From Chionis minor (Eukaryota > Chordata > Aves > Charadriiformes > Chionididae), in assembly GCA_013398295.1 (NCBI GenBank), contig VZSF01005565.1:405981-469980 (forward strand): a stretch of DNA of 64,000 bases, read 5' to 3'. The notes under the pieces are model-generated. The model was not told the origin of the DNA. It made no database searches and saw only the letters and a list, made by a program, of their open reading frames with translations. The position numbers and the translations under genes are program-made. This document shows positions 13,501 to 28,239 of this stretch, piece after piece; position 1 is the first letter of the stretch, and each line of letters opens with the position of its first letter.

Positions 13501-16500
13501 TCCAGTCTTCTCTCCTAGACCTGTTATTGACTGAGGTGTTGTAACAACACGTGCATTTCAGATCGTAGACCTGGTTGGCATCTCTAACCTGTTAGTTGTG
13601 AAGCTATTGAACGTAGTCTCATTGCATGGGAAATGAAAGAACATTAAAACAAGCCAAAAGCTTTGATCAGCATTGCGATTTCTAATCTTTGTATTTAGTT
13701 GGAAGTTTTTATTGGCAAAATCAGATTTTGCGACTCCTTATTGCCTCATGGAAAAAAAGCAAGTGATTCCTAATCTTAATACCAGTTTTCACCCAGTGAC
13801 ACAGTCTAACCAGACTTACTTTCAGAAAGTGTATATAATGTGTGTAAAGAAAATATGTATTAGATTTGAAGGAAATAATGGCTGTCTTCACTTTATTCCT
13901 TTCTCTTCATTTAAGAGAGACAAGTATGCGTTCTGAAAAACAGATCCATGTGTAATGTTACAAGCAGCATTATATATTCAGAAAATTTTATGGGTTTAAA
14001 TTAACCCTTTTTTTAAAATACTGTTGCTGTCCAAATACCTAGGAAGACAAGACACACACAACACTTGAAAACAAAATGTGAGCCGTCATCCTAGGTTTAC
14101 TATTTATAGAATTCCTTAATGGTTGAATCTTTATAATTCATGTAATAATCCTAGATGCCAAACTGTTACTATCTCCTGTTTGGGACAGGCCGGAATTGCT
14201 GTGTTGGATGCAAATGAGTGGTCTTGTGAATTGGTCTTTTGGATTACACAGGGGGGTGGCACATTAATTACGTGAATGGCTATATTCTCACCGTAACATC
14301 AGGTATAGAGAACAGAGTTGAGGACTCCAGAAGCATAGCACCTTAGGAGCTTTGATCCACAACAAAAGACATTACAGTACATTTTTAAAGGCAGTATGTT
14401 GAGAAGTGGCTGTGTGAGTTACAGATTCATCAGAGAAGCCCCGTAATTCATCCTATTAAGCATATCCTGTTGCTGACAGTGTACAAAAGACTGGTTTTAC
14501 TGTGAAGCAGGAAGTTCACCTAGAGATAACAAGTTTGACAATATTCTAAAAGTCTGAAGGAGAATTTAAATTAAAATAAAGGTCAGCTGTATATATTTAA
14601 GCTTTAAAAAAATAATCAAAGGACAAAAAATTGAATAGGCCATGTGAAGATAACATTGCTGGCATGGTGGAGAATAAAAAGAAGGGAAAGAGAGAGGTGA
14701 ACTTTTAACCCAACCGTGGGTAAATGAAATTTGTGTCCTTCAAAAGCAAAGCATTGACAGAAAGATCACCCTTGCTGACAACCAAGCATGTCCTTAATAA
14801 GATCAAGGAATCAAACCTCTGACGGAACAGGATAAGAAAGCATCTCTCTGATCAATGCAACATATCTTGTTTGTATTGTAAAGCCACCCTCTGTTGTATC
14901 TCCCTTGGTGTTATAGCAATAAGATTAAGTAAACCTTTCCGTAATGCCATTTTTTCCTTTAGAAATTGTATTTTAGAATTCTAAAGCATGTTTTGTATTT
15001 GCTTCAGGCAACCCAAATTGACAAAGAAACTCTCACACTGTATCTGATTTAAAAGTCTAAGTGTTCATCTTGGAATAATAATGATGCTAATGACTGGCTT
15101 ACATCTTCATCAGACTCTTGAGTGTCAGTGGTCCCCAAATGTTCTTGTTTTGAACCATATTACCTAACGTTTTTTTCTATGTGAGAGAAGGTAGGCAAAA
15201 ATAAGTGAATGTAACGTGGAAAGATGCAAAGTTACTTAAAACAAAAAAGTCCCTTCCCTGCAAAACAACATTGGAAAACCTCCAAATTTCTGAAAACTTG
15301 AGCCAGGATAAAATACCGTGATAAACATGTGTAATGTGTTTAATGACACAGTATTTGAAACATTGTAACTGATTTTAAAAGATCAGGTAGGCAATAAAAA
15401 AAAAAAATTGCCTCCATGAACATGTAAAACAAAACCAGAAGCAGTACAGCATTGGGTATTTCTCTAGTTTACATTTGGCATCTCTGCAAATTCTGAAAAG
15501 GATCCAGATGCTTTTCAGGTTTGAGGTGACAGGATAATATGCTTGTTCCGATGGGAAGTGAGCAAAACAAGATAATTTCACCCTATATGTCTGCTGGCTA
15601 GTAAAGACATTGTTTCTGGCTTGAGTGAGCTAGGTATCTGTGATGCTAAAATGATTCATTATAGAAATGGATTTTAAATTGCTATATACAGCAAAGTCAT
15701 CTTGTCTAACCCAGAACCATTCAGTACTATGAAAGAAAGGTAATGTTATTCTGGTTTGAAAAAAAAATATACTCAATTTTTTTCTCATATTTTTATGTCA
15801 TGCTGGAAGGTCTTAGTTTTGAATACTGTTTGACTGAGAATTTTTTTTTCTTATGTTTGAGACATAGTGATGTTTCTTCTCCCACTAAAAAATGTTAGAT
15901 GAGATCTTAGGAAAAGAGTGTGAAGTAGCGAAACTGATTTATGACCCTGTTATCTGACATGAATTTAACCTTTTAGGATTTTTGTGTGGCAATTTACTAC
16001 ATTAGAAGATAGTTCTTTAATTGTTAGGTCACAGAAATCCACACAACTTCAGATACCACCAGGCCTCTCAAATGTTACAGGACAAGTTCTCACGTTTTGG
16101 TTGGGGGTTTTTTTTTTTAACCTTTTTGAGTATATGGGGAGTATTTCTTTCATATGTAAGGATGTGTGTGTTTTGGATTATCAAAGAACACTCGGTCAAG
16201 GATATAAAAAAGATAAAATCTGGGCCAAGGGGTTTTAGAGATTTCTTCTCTCGAGTAATAGCTCTTAAAGGACTTCTAAGGGAAAAAAGGCAAGTTCACA
16301 GCAAAATAACATTTTGAACCCTGAAAGTGTTGTTCATGTTTTGCCTGTTTGCTCTCCTAGTAGTTTGTTTCTAGTTAAGATTCATGTGACTGTTGAGGGA
16401 GTCTGTGTTTGGATAAAAGATCTGAAGGGCTGTGATCTTCAATAATCTCACTTTTATAAACGTGTATCTTTTTAAGACAGAATTGCACTAATTTATCAGG

Positions 16501-19500
16501 ACTGACTATTTTTAGAGGTGATCACCTGCCTCCGCACCCCAGGAGTCATCCTGTCGGTTTTGGAGACAGCAGGTCTTGGAGATGGTAAGCTGGCTCCCAT
16601 TGCTGTTCGGGGGCAGCGAAGCTGACAGAGCCATAGTGTATCGCAGACGCTTCCAAGGCGTGCTATGTTTGCAGCAACAGCCTTGGCCTGGTGTGCCAGG
16701 CTTGCTCAGTCCTGTACATTTCCATCCTTTTGCCTTTCTCTGTATGCGTCTCTCTTTTTTTCCTGAAGAACTGTCCTTACCCATGTTTAGCAAAAAAAAA
16801 ACGAGCGGCATTTTTGCTTCATGTAGAAGCTCGAAGGAAAGGCACCATAGAATACTTTCATTTCCAACATTTCCTTAACTCAAAGAAGAGAGAGAATCAC
16901 TTTTCAGTCTGGTCAGAAGGAAAATTAATAAATACAAATCTCCCCAGATTCAGGAAATGAGTATCTGCTTTTTGTCAGTCTGTCTGTGCGTACCCAGGAA
17001 TGGTTCGAGACTCAAGGTCTGCAGAAAAAATACTTCTGTAATACCATCCTCCTGGTTCATAGCAGGGCCAAATCACTACTGCTAGAAGTTATTCCTTTAG
17101 TGATGTACTGCCTCTTCATAGGTTTCTCTCATTCCCGGAACAAGTTTTGAAGCTGAGACACCATCATTTTTGGTACCACGTTACCCCTTTTAATTATGAG
17201 TAGCAGATCAGTCACAGGTACATACGATTTCTTCCTTCAGTCCCTGGACTTTTCAGATTCTTGTGATAGCACCGGTCAGGTCTCTTGAGAGTCACATGTG
17301 AAAAGTCTCAGCTTCCCACCTGTCTGTGCTTGCATGTTATGTTATAGTTACTCAAGGACCTATTCAGATTTAGTGGCTGGTCCAAGATCTTGTCTGACAT
17401 CTCAGCATTGCCCACTTGAGATGCTTGAGGCATCTTTCAGAGCCTTGTTCAGAATTGCTACTTAATTCATTTCAAATTGAAAGTGGCCTTCTCAGCTGAG
17501 ATCATTTCAGCCAGAGAATGAGTCAGCTGCAGGTTTTTATGGCTGATTATTCCTATGTGATAATGTTTCATAGCAACAAAGTGATGCTGAGCCCTTGCTG
17601 CAAGTTGACTCCCAAATGGTCTTAAAACTGTAATTGAATCTGTAAGTAGAAATTTTTTTTTTTTCTCCTTTCAGCCATGCTATTTGTAGGGAGATGAGAA
17701 GTTGGGCTCACTGCATGTTGCCAAAGCTGTTAGCACCCCTAAGATTAAACTGTTGGTTTTCTGTTCTGCCTATAGTTCCAAAGGCCAAGCTACCGACTCT
17801 CAGAAAAAACCCCAAGTGAGTAAGAGTCTTTGTTGCTGTATTACCATTTTTGCTGGTGTTCCTTTCTCCTCATACCACAGTATTCAATTGAGAACCTCTT
17901 CCTGATTCAAACGTGATGGTTTTTGAGATGTCCCAGATGCCTACTGAATTTGTCAAGCAGTAAGCGTTGGATTATGCTGATAGAAATCTAGTTTTGAAGA
18001 ACAGCACTGCACTGATGTAGCTGTGTGTATCCCAAAGTATAGGAAAGTTACCACTTTTTAGTCTTTATGCTGGGAGTCACATTCTCACTCGCATTCTCAG
18101 CTGATAGAATGACTCAATAGAATCACTTACTGCCACTGTGGAGAACACAGCTTGTTCCTCCTCTCTTCTGCTCTCTGTTTCCTCCCACCTCTCTTCTGGA
18201 GTCTGCACCTTTCAATGGGCTTTGTGTTCCTTAAGAATGTAAGGAGTTCTGGAAGCGTTACATAGGCTGCTCTTACGTGAGTGTGTGGAGAGCTAAAGTT
18301 GGGTGGTTTGTTATTGATGAAAAACTTGATTGCATGCACAGGACCTCGAAGGGATCTGCATTAAATGCAGTATTTTGTCTCAACAGTGAATTTTGCTCAG
18401 TTAAAGATTCTCTTTTTGTCAGCTTGAACAGACCAGTTATGTTCCCAACAAGTTGAAGCAGGTCAGCAGCTAAGGCTAAACTGTGGGCTGGGCTCTGTTG
18501 TACAGATCTGCCATGGCCATAAAAGTTGACATGAGAATCGCGTGGCTAGCTTCCAACAGCTTTAATGAAGAACTCTTTTATAGCAAGGGCAGGTACTGGT
18601 GTTCCAAAACAGAGAAAACCGTATGTAATTTTGTGAATACACATTCACAGAAAAGACACATAAAATGGGCTTGAGGATGTACAGGTCTTTTTTTTTTTTA
18701 AAGATACAGTTTTTATGCAAGCTTTTCTGGAGTTGGCAGCATATCCAAACACCTGCTGCAATGTTTAATTAAAATACTCCAGCTGAATGGAATGCTTTAC
18801 TTCTGACCTTTATTGAAAAGCAAAGGATTATTTGACTTTGCATTGTTCTGATGAAAAAACCCCTCTGGTCTTTACAGGAAAAGTGCAGGTGATGACTTTC
18901 CAGTATGAAAATTGTTAATTTAATTTTTCCCTACAGAATTTTTTCAGGTTAGCTAGTTTTATTTTATCCATTTCAATTAATTTGTTTTGATTAAAGTTGC
19001 ACAGGAATAGAGACAACAATTAATCTGCAACTTACTGTGTGATATATCGCAATACCATTCTTTTTTTTTCTCAGATGAGTCACAGCTGTGACATTTTGTT
19101 CATTATTTAACATTGCATGATTTGCTTTTTGGTCCAGATTAAAAAAATGTGCTGTGTCCTACAGAATTTACTTGCAGCTTCAAACAGAAGTAGAGTAAAG
19201 CATACCTGTGTATAAGGTGAGTACACAGAATAAAGCTATGTGCTACACAAAATTTGTGAATCACTCAATGAAGATGCATTTGCAGTGTGGTGAAATATTC
19301 AGTTTTGTTTTCAATGTGTTTATTCAGATACTGGTTTTATCTTGGTGTTGTGAGGTGAACAGATTTTTCGGCAGGAATACTGTACTTGTGAATCAGCTTT
19401 GAAAGCATTATAAAACAGTTGTACATCAAACCAGGTAGTTTTGGGAGAAATAAGCAAATGTCTGCAAGTACAATGCAACGCATCTAGTCGGGTAACCAGT

Positions 19501-22500
19501 TATTCACAGGTAAAGGTAAAAACTTAGGTGTGTATATCAGTATTGAAGAATAACTGTCTGAAACATTGCTCTTAAAACTAAACCCATTACTTTGTGTTAC
19601 TTGCTGTCAAGGCAACAAACAAAAACATCAACTTTAATGTTTAAAATAGTTAAATTGTAGTATAGATGTGATACCACTTTTCCTAGCATGAACTGAAGAA
19701 AAATGTCAGATTGACAAGTCTGTTAATTGTCTCACAACCTCCAGAGCTAACATAGAGTTTTGGGAAAACCATTGTGAGGCTTATTAAAGTATAGTGGTTT
19801 TACTTTCAGTTGTGTAGATTTTGATATCTTTGAGTCCATCCAAAACTCAACTGGGAGGTTTATACCTGTCTAGTTTGGCTTGAATTAGGACAAATGAGGT
19901 TTAGTTGAGGCAGGAGCAAAGAGTTCTCAAAATCTGTGATGCCTACAGTAGGTGACAACTTCTGTTCATCAGTGAACTGACTTACAGCAGCTTCAAACCG
20001 CTGTCAGAAATAATGCCTTGTATCTCCTTTGCTAATCCCAGGTCATCTAGTCATGTAACCAAGGAGGAATTTCTGAGTCCTGACAAACAGAATTCCTCAC
20101 AATGCATAATTGCAGTGGCATGTGCTGTAATTTACTTGCATCTTTTTTCATAGAGGAAAATGTATGACTTAAAGGTGGAAAGCAATATAAGTTTTGAGGA
20201 TTAATAGAAAATAGCAAACTTTATTTTTTCCTTTCTTGATGTGGAACATTAGGGCATTTTGACAATAAACTATACCTGTCAGAATGGGAGCCAATATGTA
20301 ATGTTAGCAATCAGCTAAGAGGCGCTTCATATGGCTTGGTATTAATCATACTGTCAACTTTAATTCCATGGGCACCCTTCTTTCCACTTTTCACTTAGAA
20401 TTTATTTCAGACCATGATCAAAGCTCTGCTGTTCATTACATTCAGCATTAGCTAATTTGGCTTTTGGCAACTCTTATCCCAGTTCCTATTAAACGCTAGC
20501 CATAAACTGAGATAAGGGTTGTGCCAAAACATTTCAGGATTATCAAATGGTAACATAGAGATGGGTGCCTTATCACGCTGCTTTCAAGACTGTTGGGTTA
20601 CTGCAAAATTAACCATTAGTAAATACTTAGAAGCTCCAAGACAAATTTACAGCTACAGTGCTTTTTTTCATGTCTTTTGAATTGACTATGGGATGAAACA
20701 AATGTGAGAAAAATCATGTCTTGGAACATTTCTGAAAGGCTTATTTGTGTATGTTGTTTTTTTTATAGGCACATTTATAGAGACAGTTTTGCAAGTGTGC
20801 TGTATCATAAAATATTTTGGGTCACAGAATATGATCTGTTTATAAAATGAGATTATTAGGGTAACTGTTTTTTCCCAAGCTGTAGTCAGTTAGAAGTCTG
20901 TGTACAAGATTGGTATCAGATGTTCTTTTTTTTTTTTAGATTTTTTTCTTTCAGCAGGTGTTTCTAGAACCTGCTGAATGTTTAATTTTTTGTGGTAGAC
21001 CTAAAAACGCCAATTTGCTTAGAGAGATGGGAGAGTGTCGCTTGGGTATGTAAATAAAACACTCTGCCTTACGAAACGTTGCCCCTCTTTTTTTGATGCT
21101 TCAACATCTCAAAAAATACTCTAACAATTCAGACAAAGTCCTGAAAGTAGGCTTAAAAATACCGTGATAAAAGATCTATAAAAAAGCTTGAACAGGTATG
21201 TAAAGACTAAAGAACCTACTGGCTTTTTTGCAGCATCAGATAAGTTCAGTGACAAAATTTCTACAGATTTTGGGCTGCCTCACACCTTAATTACTGTTGT
21301 TGGAGAAAATTATGGAGGACAGTTGGACATCTAAATCTTTTCAAAAAGACTAATAAAACCAGATACCGCTTCAATTCATTAGTGACTGAATATGAGGTAT
21401 AACAGCTGTGGTTTAAACATTAGTAAGAAATAATCTATAAATTATTAGAAAAATTGTTTTTAAGGAATATTGAATTACTAGAAAGTATAATGGTGCTGTA
21501 AGAGGGAAAAATTATCATGACTGTGCAATCGATCAGATTACTTGTGCTTTCAACTTTATTAGCATATGCACCAGTAGAATATTTATTTAACAGATTGCCC
21601 TGATGACTTATGTTTAAAGTTGTGTCTGATTTAAATACTTCCCAAGGCTTTCCAAGAGCAGGACTAAGCTTCAGAAGTAGTACTGGCTTGCTTTGCTTGC
21701 TTTCCAACTGGCCTCGTAGAGCTTTTTTGAAAACAGGGAGAGTGCAAAAATATGTAAGGGCAGCTCCCTAACTAGGAGATGATGTTTGCAGTATTTTACC
21801 TTTTTTGCTTTGCTTAAGCCATTGCTTCTGCATTTACTTTGTTGAAACATAAGCAGAGAATCTGCTTCCTTAGAGATTTATCTTCACTTTTTAATCTTTC
21901 AGGTTGTCTTACAGGTTAGTCTCTTGTGCAGGAGTGCTGGTCTGGAATTGTTTTTTTTTTCCCAGCAGTGATAGTATATGAAGCAATTGCAGCATTTAGA
22001 ATAAATTTACTTCTGAAAGAAATCAATTCAATAGTCTTGAGGCATAAAGCCAAGACTTAACTGGAGAGAGGGGTGTATCAGTGCTACTAGAGGCCAATGC
22101 TGCTAGCGTATGCGTGACACTAATAAAGTGCTGTTCTCATGCTGTAGCTTAATACTTCATGATTGAAGCATACATCAAAAGTGCATATTTAAAGCCTGGT
22201 ATCTTTTTCAACATAGATTTCTACTTGTGAGGTTTTATAGTGGATTGGTAATAAAAATACAGACCAGGATTTCTGCATTAATTAAAACCATTTCAGGAGT
22301 GTAAATGTAAGGGAACTCTGTGGAAGCTGGCATTCATCTCTTCAGACAGGTAAATTTAGTACGTGTCACATCCTGCCACCCCCAGGAAAAGAAAATACGT
22401 ATTGTGATTCAGCTGTTGAGTTTTAAGACCCAGATTCAGCAAATGACCTTGGCATTATTTTTTTAATCTACTTTTAAGCCTGGGCTTGAATATTTTTTCT

Positions 22501-22914
22501 GAACACAAATATATTAATAGATATGCTTAAAACTAAACATAAGCTTAAATACTCTGAGCAGGACTAGATTTCACAAAACATGCTGGTACGGTCAATAGGA
22601 GATTGACGATCTGCTCTTACCCTTCTGATGGCCTGCAAGATGTTCTGTCAGAAACGTAGCTACCAGTTTTCCTTGGGCAGCTTTTGTGGGTTTGTGTGTG
22701 TGTGCGTGCCCATCATCTCAGAGGAAGAAACGGATGTTCTGGTACAAATTATAAATGGACCGGATAATGCCGTCTCTGCTTAAGCTTTCTGACACGTTTT
22801 GTAATAAGCTTCTATTTCGTTACATCTATCTCAGACACATTTTAATGGGGCAGGCTGAAACTCCGCAAGTGGAGTTCTTGCATTTTTACATAAATGCCTT
22901 TTAAGAAAGGAGAA

Positions 22915-22967
22915 AAATATATAAATATAATATAAATATAGAATATTTGTAAATATATAAAAATAAG
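22915..22967. repeat. AT-rich low-complexity tract
   Basis: About 50 bp almost entirely of A and T, built from AATATA and ATAAATATA units. A plain low-complexity region. Confidence 0.85.
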
Positions 22968-25900
22968 GTTACTGTTGTGTTGAGAAGACGCATTGTATTT
23001 GTGCTCTGAAGTAGTGATGTGAAGGTTGACAGAAGACTTACTCTAATCTAAAGAACGTGCTTTATGATGCTCCTATGAGAAAACTGCCTAAACCTGGCAA
23101 AGGTATAAGTTTCTGAAACATCTTTGTTTTGTGTGCTTTGTAGAGACTTAAAGGAGTGCAGCAGGTGTAAGTGCATGAACATTTCACCTGTTCCCAGCGT
23201 ATTCCGGCTGAGAGCTGAGACAGACTTCACTGTGCTGGAGTGGCAAGAGGCAGTGAATCCGAGGCAGGAAGGCTGCCCTTCAGTCCTAGTGTTTCCCTGG
23301 AGTTTTGGCAGGGCGCAGGAGAAAGCTTATTCTGGCTGAAATGCAGGAAAGATGGGTTATGCTGCTTTGGGGATAAAGAGGGTAGATGGAGCATGCAGAT
23401 TGTGGCAGGCATCTGGACTGTAAATGTGTGCATGTGTATGACTGTGGGAAGAGAAGACAAAGTCTCAAGCTGAATGGGAGATGTGAAGAAGCCTGGAAAT
23501 AGGACCAGCATGAAATAACTTATTTTATCATTCCCGCTCTCTCCCCCTCCCAAGGATTTGGGACATTTTTGTGGATAAAATGAAATTTTGAAAGGAATGC
23601 CAGAGGTTTTTACTAAGGCGGATTCAATTCCTGTTTTACAAAAATTCTGTAATAAGGTATGGGAAATGAGGTTTTAAAAGCAGCATTTATCAGAGCAGTA
23701 GAAGAAAGGCACTTTTTAAAGTCCCCTGGCTGTGATGATTCTGCTCTGTTAGCAAGACTGTAGTGAAGCCAGTTCAGTCTAAAAGCGGGAAGGAAAGTTT
23801 GGTCGTGCTTTCTTTTTATGTATATTGCAGAAATATTTGCTCATAAATTTATTTTATTACTGTCTATTACAGACAATTTAATTTAATTGAACTTCCTGAG
23901 CTTTATGGAAATTTTTCTTTGCCTGTATTGCTCCCTTGACAGAATTATTTTTCACTTTCCTCCTGCCTTTTTTCTATTATCAGAAAGATACAAGACCCTC
24001 AAAGCTGAAAACTTGCCACAGAAAGACAGAAATTGGGGTTTTGGTTTTGTTTTGGTTTTTTTTTTGTCTGTTCTTTATGTTTTATCTTAGCTTAGTTTAA
24101 TGTCAGAATACTGTGATACGGAGTCCTAGCAAAGAATCTAATGATCTCCCTGCCGTCTGGTCTGACAGCAGCGTGATCTTGCAGTGATACTTTGCTTTAC
24201 GTTTCCAAAGGCGTTTTGCGTATACCAGTGGAGAATAGAGGTTCAAAAAGCAATGTGCCATTCTCAGGTGCTGGCTTTTGTGTAGAGTTCCTTACCTACA
24301 CAGAGATACTAACCAGTGACCATCTTGTTTCAGAGTATGTACTGGTTCTAGGCTCGACTAGGTCCAGATTTCTGATTTTATTTAAAGTTTTTATAAGTGT
24401 TAGATTCTAAAATATGCTTTTGATCCAAAAATTTATTAAAGCCTCTCCAAGCTGACGTTTGGCATGCACTTTATCAGCTAACCAGCAACGCAGTTACTGC
24501 TTATGTTCTTTTTTCCTTTTTCTTTTTTCTCTAGTTGACTAGATTTTGACAGCAATTGCTGCAGTAAGACCACTATAGAAATCAAATTAGCTGTTCAAAA
24601 TTCCAGGAATTTAACCCTGATTTGCATTTTCTGTTTTAGAAGAGATGAGGCTGGGGACCCAGTGCTGCAAAACACAGCTGCTGCTTCTACTCTTGTTGGT
24701 GGCTTTGCAGAACAGAATAGTTCTTCTGGCTCTCTAAGCACCTGGCACCAGACCACAAAGAGTTTGATGGCACTGCATTTATCAAGGGGGGAGAGACTCA
24801 TTGCTGTTTCTCTCTGTGCCTGCTTGGCAGATCGCAAAATAGGAGGGGACTTTGCTGTTGGCATCAGAGAGCTTACAGCTTGTGTGAATGTTATCCTGGG
24901 TTTTGCTCGCAGCGAAATAGTCCTCTTGTAATCATGAAGGGCATGTTCTTGGAAACAACACCGCTTTTTGATGGTTGCAGTTAGAAATAAGGGTTGGGTT
25001 TGTAACCTGATTTAACAAAAAAAACCCCAAAATAAAATAAAATTTAAAAAACCCCAAGCCCAAACAACTCTATGAAGAAATTTTAGTATTGGACAAATAC
25101 ATTTGCACTACTTGTGTAACAAATTTGGATAAATGTTCATATTTTCTTTTAATAATATATTCATGCTAGTGTTAATGTAACTTTATACTACAAAAGAGAA
25201 TTTTGCTGAATATGCTGGTGATTTATACTGTATTCTTAAGCCATTCCTTTTTGAAAGCAGATGTCTCCTTTTTGTGGATCTGACTTTCAGGAATTATTCT
25301 AAAACAAGATTAAGAAATTAGTATGGAATATGAATGATGTAATGAACACGGCTACTCGTTTCCATACTTTTTCATTCGATTTCTCTTGAATAACTACTTA
25401 CATTTCTTTAGTCAAGTGGCAATTCCAAAATGTGATATAAGCTGTTAATAAAATTAGATAAATTTTCCTTTAAAGAGGTTTCATGAATCATATGACCCAC
25501 ATTCATCATTTCTGCCAGTTCCCTTCACAATTTTATTAATATTACTTCTGATTGCAAAAAGGAACAGCTGGAGAAGTTATTCAAGAGAGACCGTTGCTCT
25601 GATGTCTTTTTTCAGGTTCACTGGGACTTGTGAGGTGGAATTGAGCTGAATTTGCAGTCTGTTAAATCCAGTGTGTTTTCTGAGGTCACAGGCTTGCACA
25701 CAGGGACATCCCACGCAGTTCTAAGCACTTCATGACTGATAAAGCTTTGTTTTGATGAGAGGGAAAAGAATATAAAAAAGGCAATTCTGAGGTGGTAAAC
25801 CAAAGGTCTGCCTAACCCCGTCATCTTTTTTTTTCACAGTGGCCCATAGTGGATGCCTAGGAAAGCGGATGACAGTGGGGCAAGCAAAAGTAGTGACTGT

Positions 25901-28172
25901 CCCCACCTGTACTCCAACATTCAAGCCCTCTCTGGCTTGAAGGCTTTCCGAATCAGAGATTCTGCCTTCATGTTTAGGGCTCTATCCTTGTGTTTACAGG
26001 CTATGAGTTATGCTAGCATGAAAACTGACTTATTTTCTGACAAACAGCTAATTTGTATCAAAGGCATTTTTCAATAGAGGGGGTAACAGGTAGCCTATTG
26101 CCAAAAAATCCATCTCTGGAATACAGCTGAACTGCTGGGCTGTGGTTAGTTGATACAACAATAAAACTCTTCGCACCATGAAGCAGTTAAAACAAGTTGC
26201 CCTTGTAAATCTATTTTTAAAGATACAGTGGTTTCCAGGATTAGCTGCAGCATTTTTGTTGGGTTTATTTCTGGTTTCCCTAGATTTCCATTCTATTCCT
26301 TCCTTACCCCTGTCAAAAATGGGAAAATCTTAGTCTCTGTCCTCCACAGTATTATGTACATTTCCCTGAAATAATCTGGATTTATTTTCTTAAAAATTGT
26401 TTGGATTTGGAGATACTTTGAAGTCTCTGTGTGAAGTTCCTAGCTTGGCTAATGTTTTCAAGGCTCTTCAAGAGACAGTGGTTGAACTATTACAGTTCCA
26501 ATATTTGATTCTTGCTCTTTAATATGATCAAAAAATATGATATTTTTTTCTTTTTTTTTTACCAAAGTGAGAAGAACCCCATTTCAAAAGACTTTGGGCA
26601 ACTGGAAGTTATGTTTTTTGATGCTGAGTCTTTTTTATCAACTGAAATGTCCATTGTAACTTTTCAAATAAATATCCCTGTCCAAATCCCTCAGTTTCTG
26701 CTAGTTCTGTCAGTCATTTATCTTAATTGTAAGATTTTACCCTAATCCTGTTATCTAATTTTGAGTTACTCCTAATTCAATCTCCTTATTTTCTTGTTTC
26801 CAAACCAAAATTGTATATGTAGATTAGTTATTCCCCTTCAAGCTGTAATTCCTATGACTATTCTGCATAGGAATATTGTTTGTCTTATTTTTTATTGTTG
26901 TCTTGAATGCTTTACCTTTTTCCATTTAAGAGATTCCTCCAGTGCTACCTCTGAGACATCTTTTATTGTTATATATTTCTAGCATAAACCAACATTGTTT
27001 GCTATAAATTTTTTTTGCAAGAGAAGTTCCTTAGCAGCAGACACTGTTAAGTGGGAAAACAAAATTTGTATGAGTGGGAGAATGTTTTACTGTTGACATA
27101 ATTATTTTTTCTAATAATGTGGTATTACTCATTGCATTACACAGTGGACACGCTAATTTCTTCATTAACCTGTTAATCTGTGCCCAGGTTTTCAGTGATG
27201 ATGTATTAGTGTTACATTAATTTTCAGCCTTCCTTTCACCTCTTTAAATGAAGTATTATTCTTTTCGCTAATAGTTTTTTTCCTAGACCTACCAACTAGT
27301 TTTCTATAATACATTTTTAAAAATTATTTCATATATGGCTCTTTGTTGTTGTCTCACTTGTTACTATTATCAGATTTCTTACTTTAAGTCTTCCTTATTT
27401 ATTAGAATTGGTTTATTTAGAGTTTTGTCACCATTCCTGTGAAGTCTGTAGTGGTTTTGCTAGCTTCTTGCTCAAGAATCTCACAGATTTTTGGTCTGTA
27501 TTTCAGAAAGGAGGACTGATCTGTTCCATTTTATAAAAATGCAGGGAAATTTGATAAGTAGCTTGGACTTGCAATCTGAATTTTGTCGTGTCTATGAGTA
27601 TCTTTGTGTCAATGGAACCCAAGCATGTGCTAGAAGTTAAACACATATATTTAAGTGTTGCCTTCTATTGGCCAGGGTTTTCTCAGCTGGGAGCCAGTTC
27701 CTGTGTGCAAACATGCAGTACACTGTTAGGTCAGCCCTTGATAAAATAAGATTTAATGATTCGAATTTAGATTATATATGTATTTGACAAAAACGAAGAA
27801 ACAAAACCACTGACTTGACAGTTTAACAGTTGAGTTTGGTGAGATGAGGGCAACAGTGTACATAGAAGTATAATTGAAAGCCTGGTCAATGACTAGGTTC
27901 AACGGAACTTCATGCTTGTTTTCTCTTAGGAAAGATTATAATCTTCTGTGATAAGTTACGACTAATTTGGCATCTTATATATGTTTCCACTTCCTGGAAA
28001 GTTTCTGTTCATGACTGTGACACTTCTTTAAAGATTACATTTTATCTTGTTTTCTTCCCTAATGATGCTTTCTCAGGAGTAGCTTTAGGTTTTAATAACT
28101 TCTCTAATGCGGAAATTCTGCGTTCATATTTTTTACAATGTGCTTGTTTCATTTGTATCATGATGCAAGCAC

Positions 28173-28196
28173 GTGTGTGTGTGTATGTATGTATGT
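28173..28196. repeat. (GT)n/(ATGT)n microsatellite
   Basis: A run of GT dinucleotides passes into GTAT tetranucleotides. It lies about 45 bp before the second LTR, whose other side also adjoins GT repeats. Confidence 0.85.
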
Positions 28197-28239
28197 TGTT
28201 ATAATTGAATCTAATTATATGTCATTATATTTGTGTGCA

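Larger units (their letters stand above)
8253..28170 (+). other. ANO10 intron, no recognised gene
   Basis: About 20 kb of AT-rich sequence with no recognisable exon of ANO10 or any other gene. I looked by eye for the exon that should precede 29172 (in human it ends in a hydrophobic stretch followed by V-E) and did not find it, so this intron seems to be at least 29 kb long. Somewhat GC-richer patches lie near 16510-16760, 23130-23480 and 24640-24910; their ORFs resemble nothing I know. Simple tracts inside it are listed separately. Confidence 0.55.

Noticed and set aside
14690..14960. Stretch reminiscent of a retroviral LTR 3' half (AATAAGATTAAGTAAACC after a pyrimidine-rich segment)
   Set aside because: No second copy in the window, no TG...CA termini and no target duplication found; too weak to call.
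16512..16960. Overlapping ORFs of about 90-100 codons on both strands in a GC-richer patch
   Set aside because: The translations have no recognised domain, overlap in several frames and lack splice or promoter context; GC-richer sequence gives longer chance ORFs.
23124..23553. Cluster of ORFs on both strands, longest 108 codons on -
   Set aside because: No similarity recognised, low-complexity composition and mutually overlapping frames.
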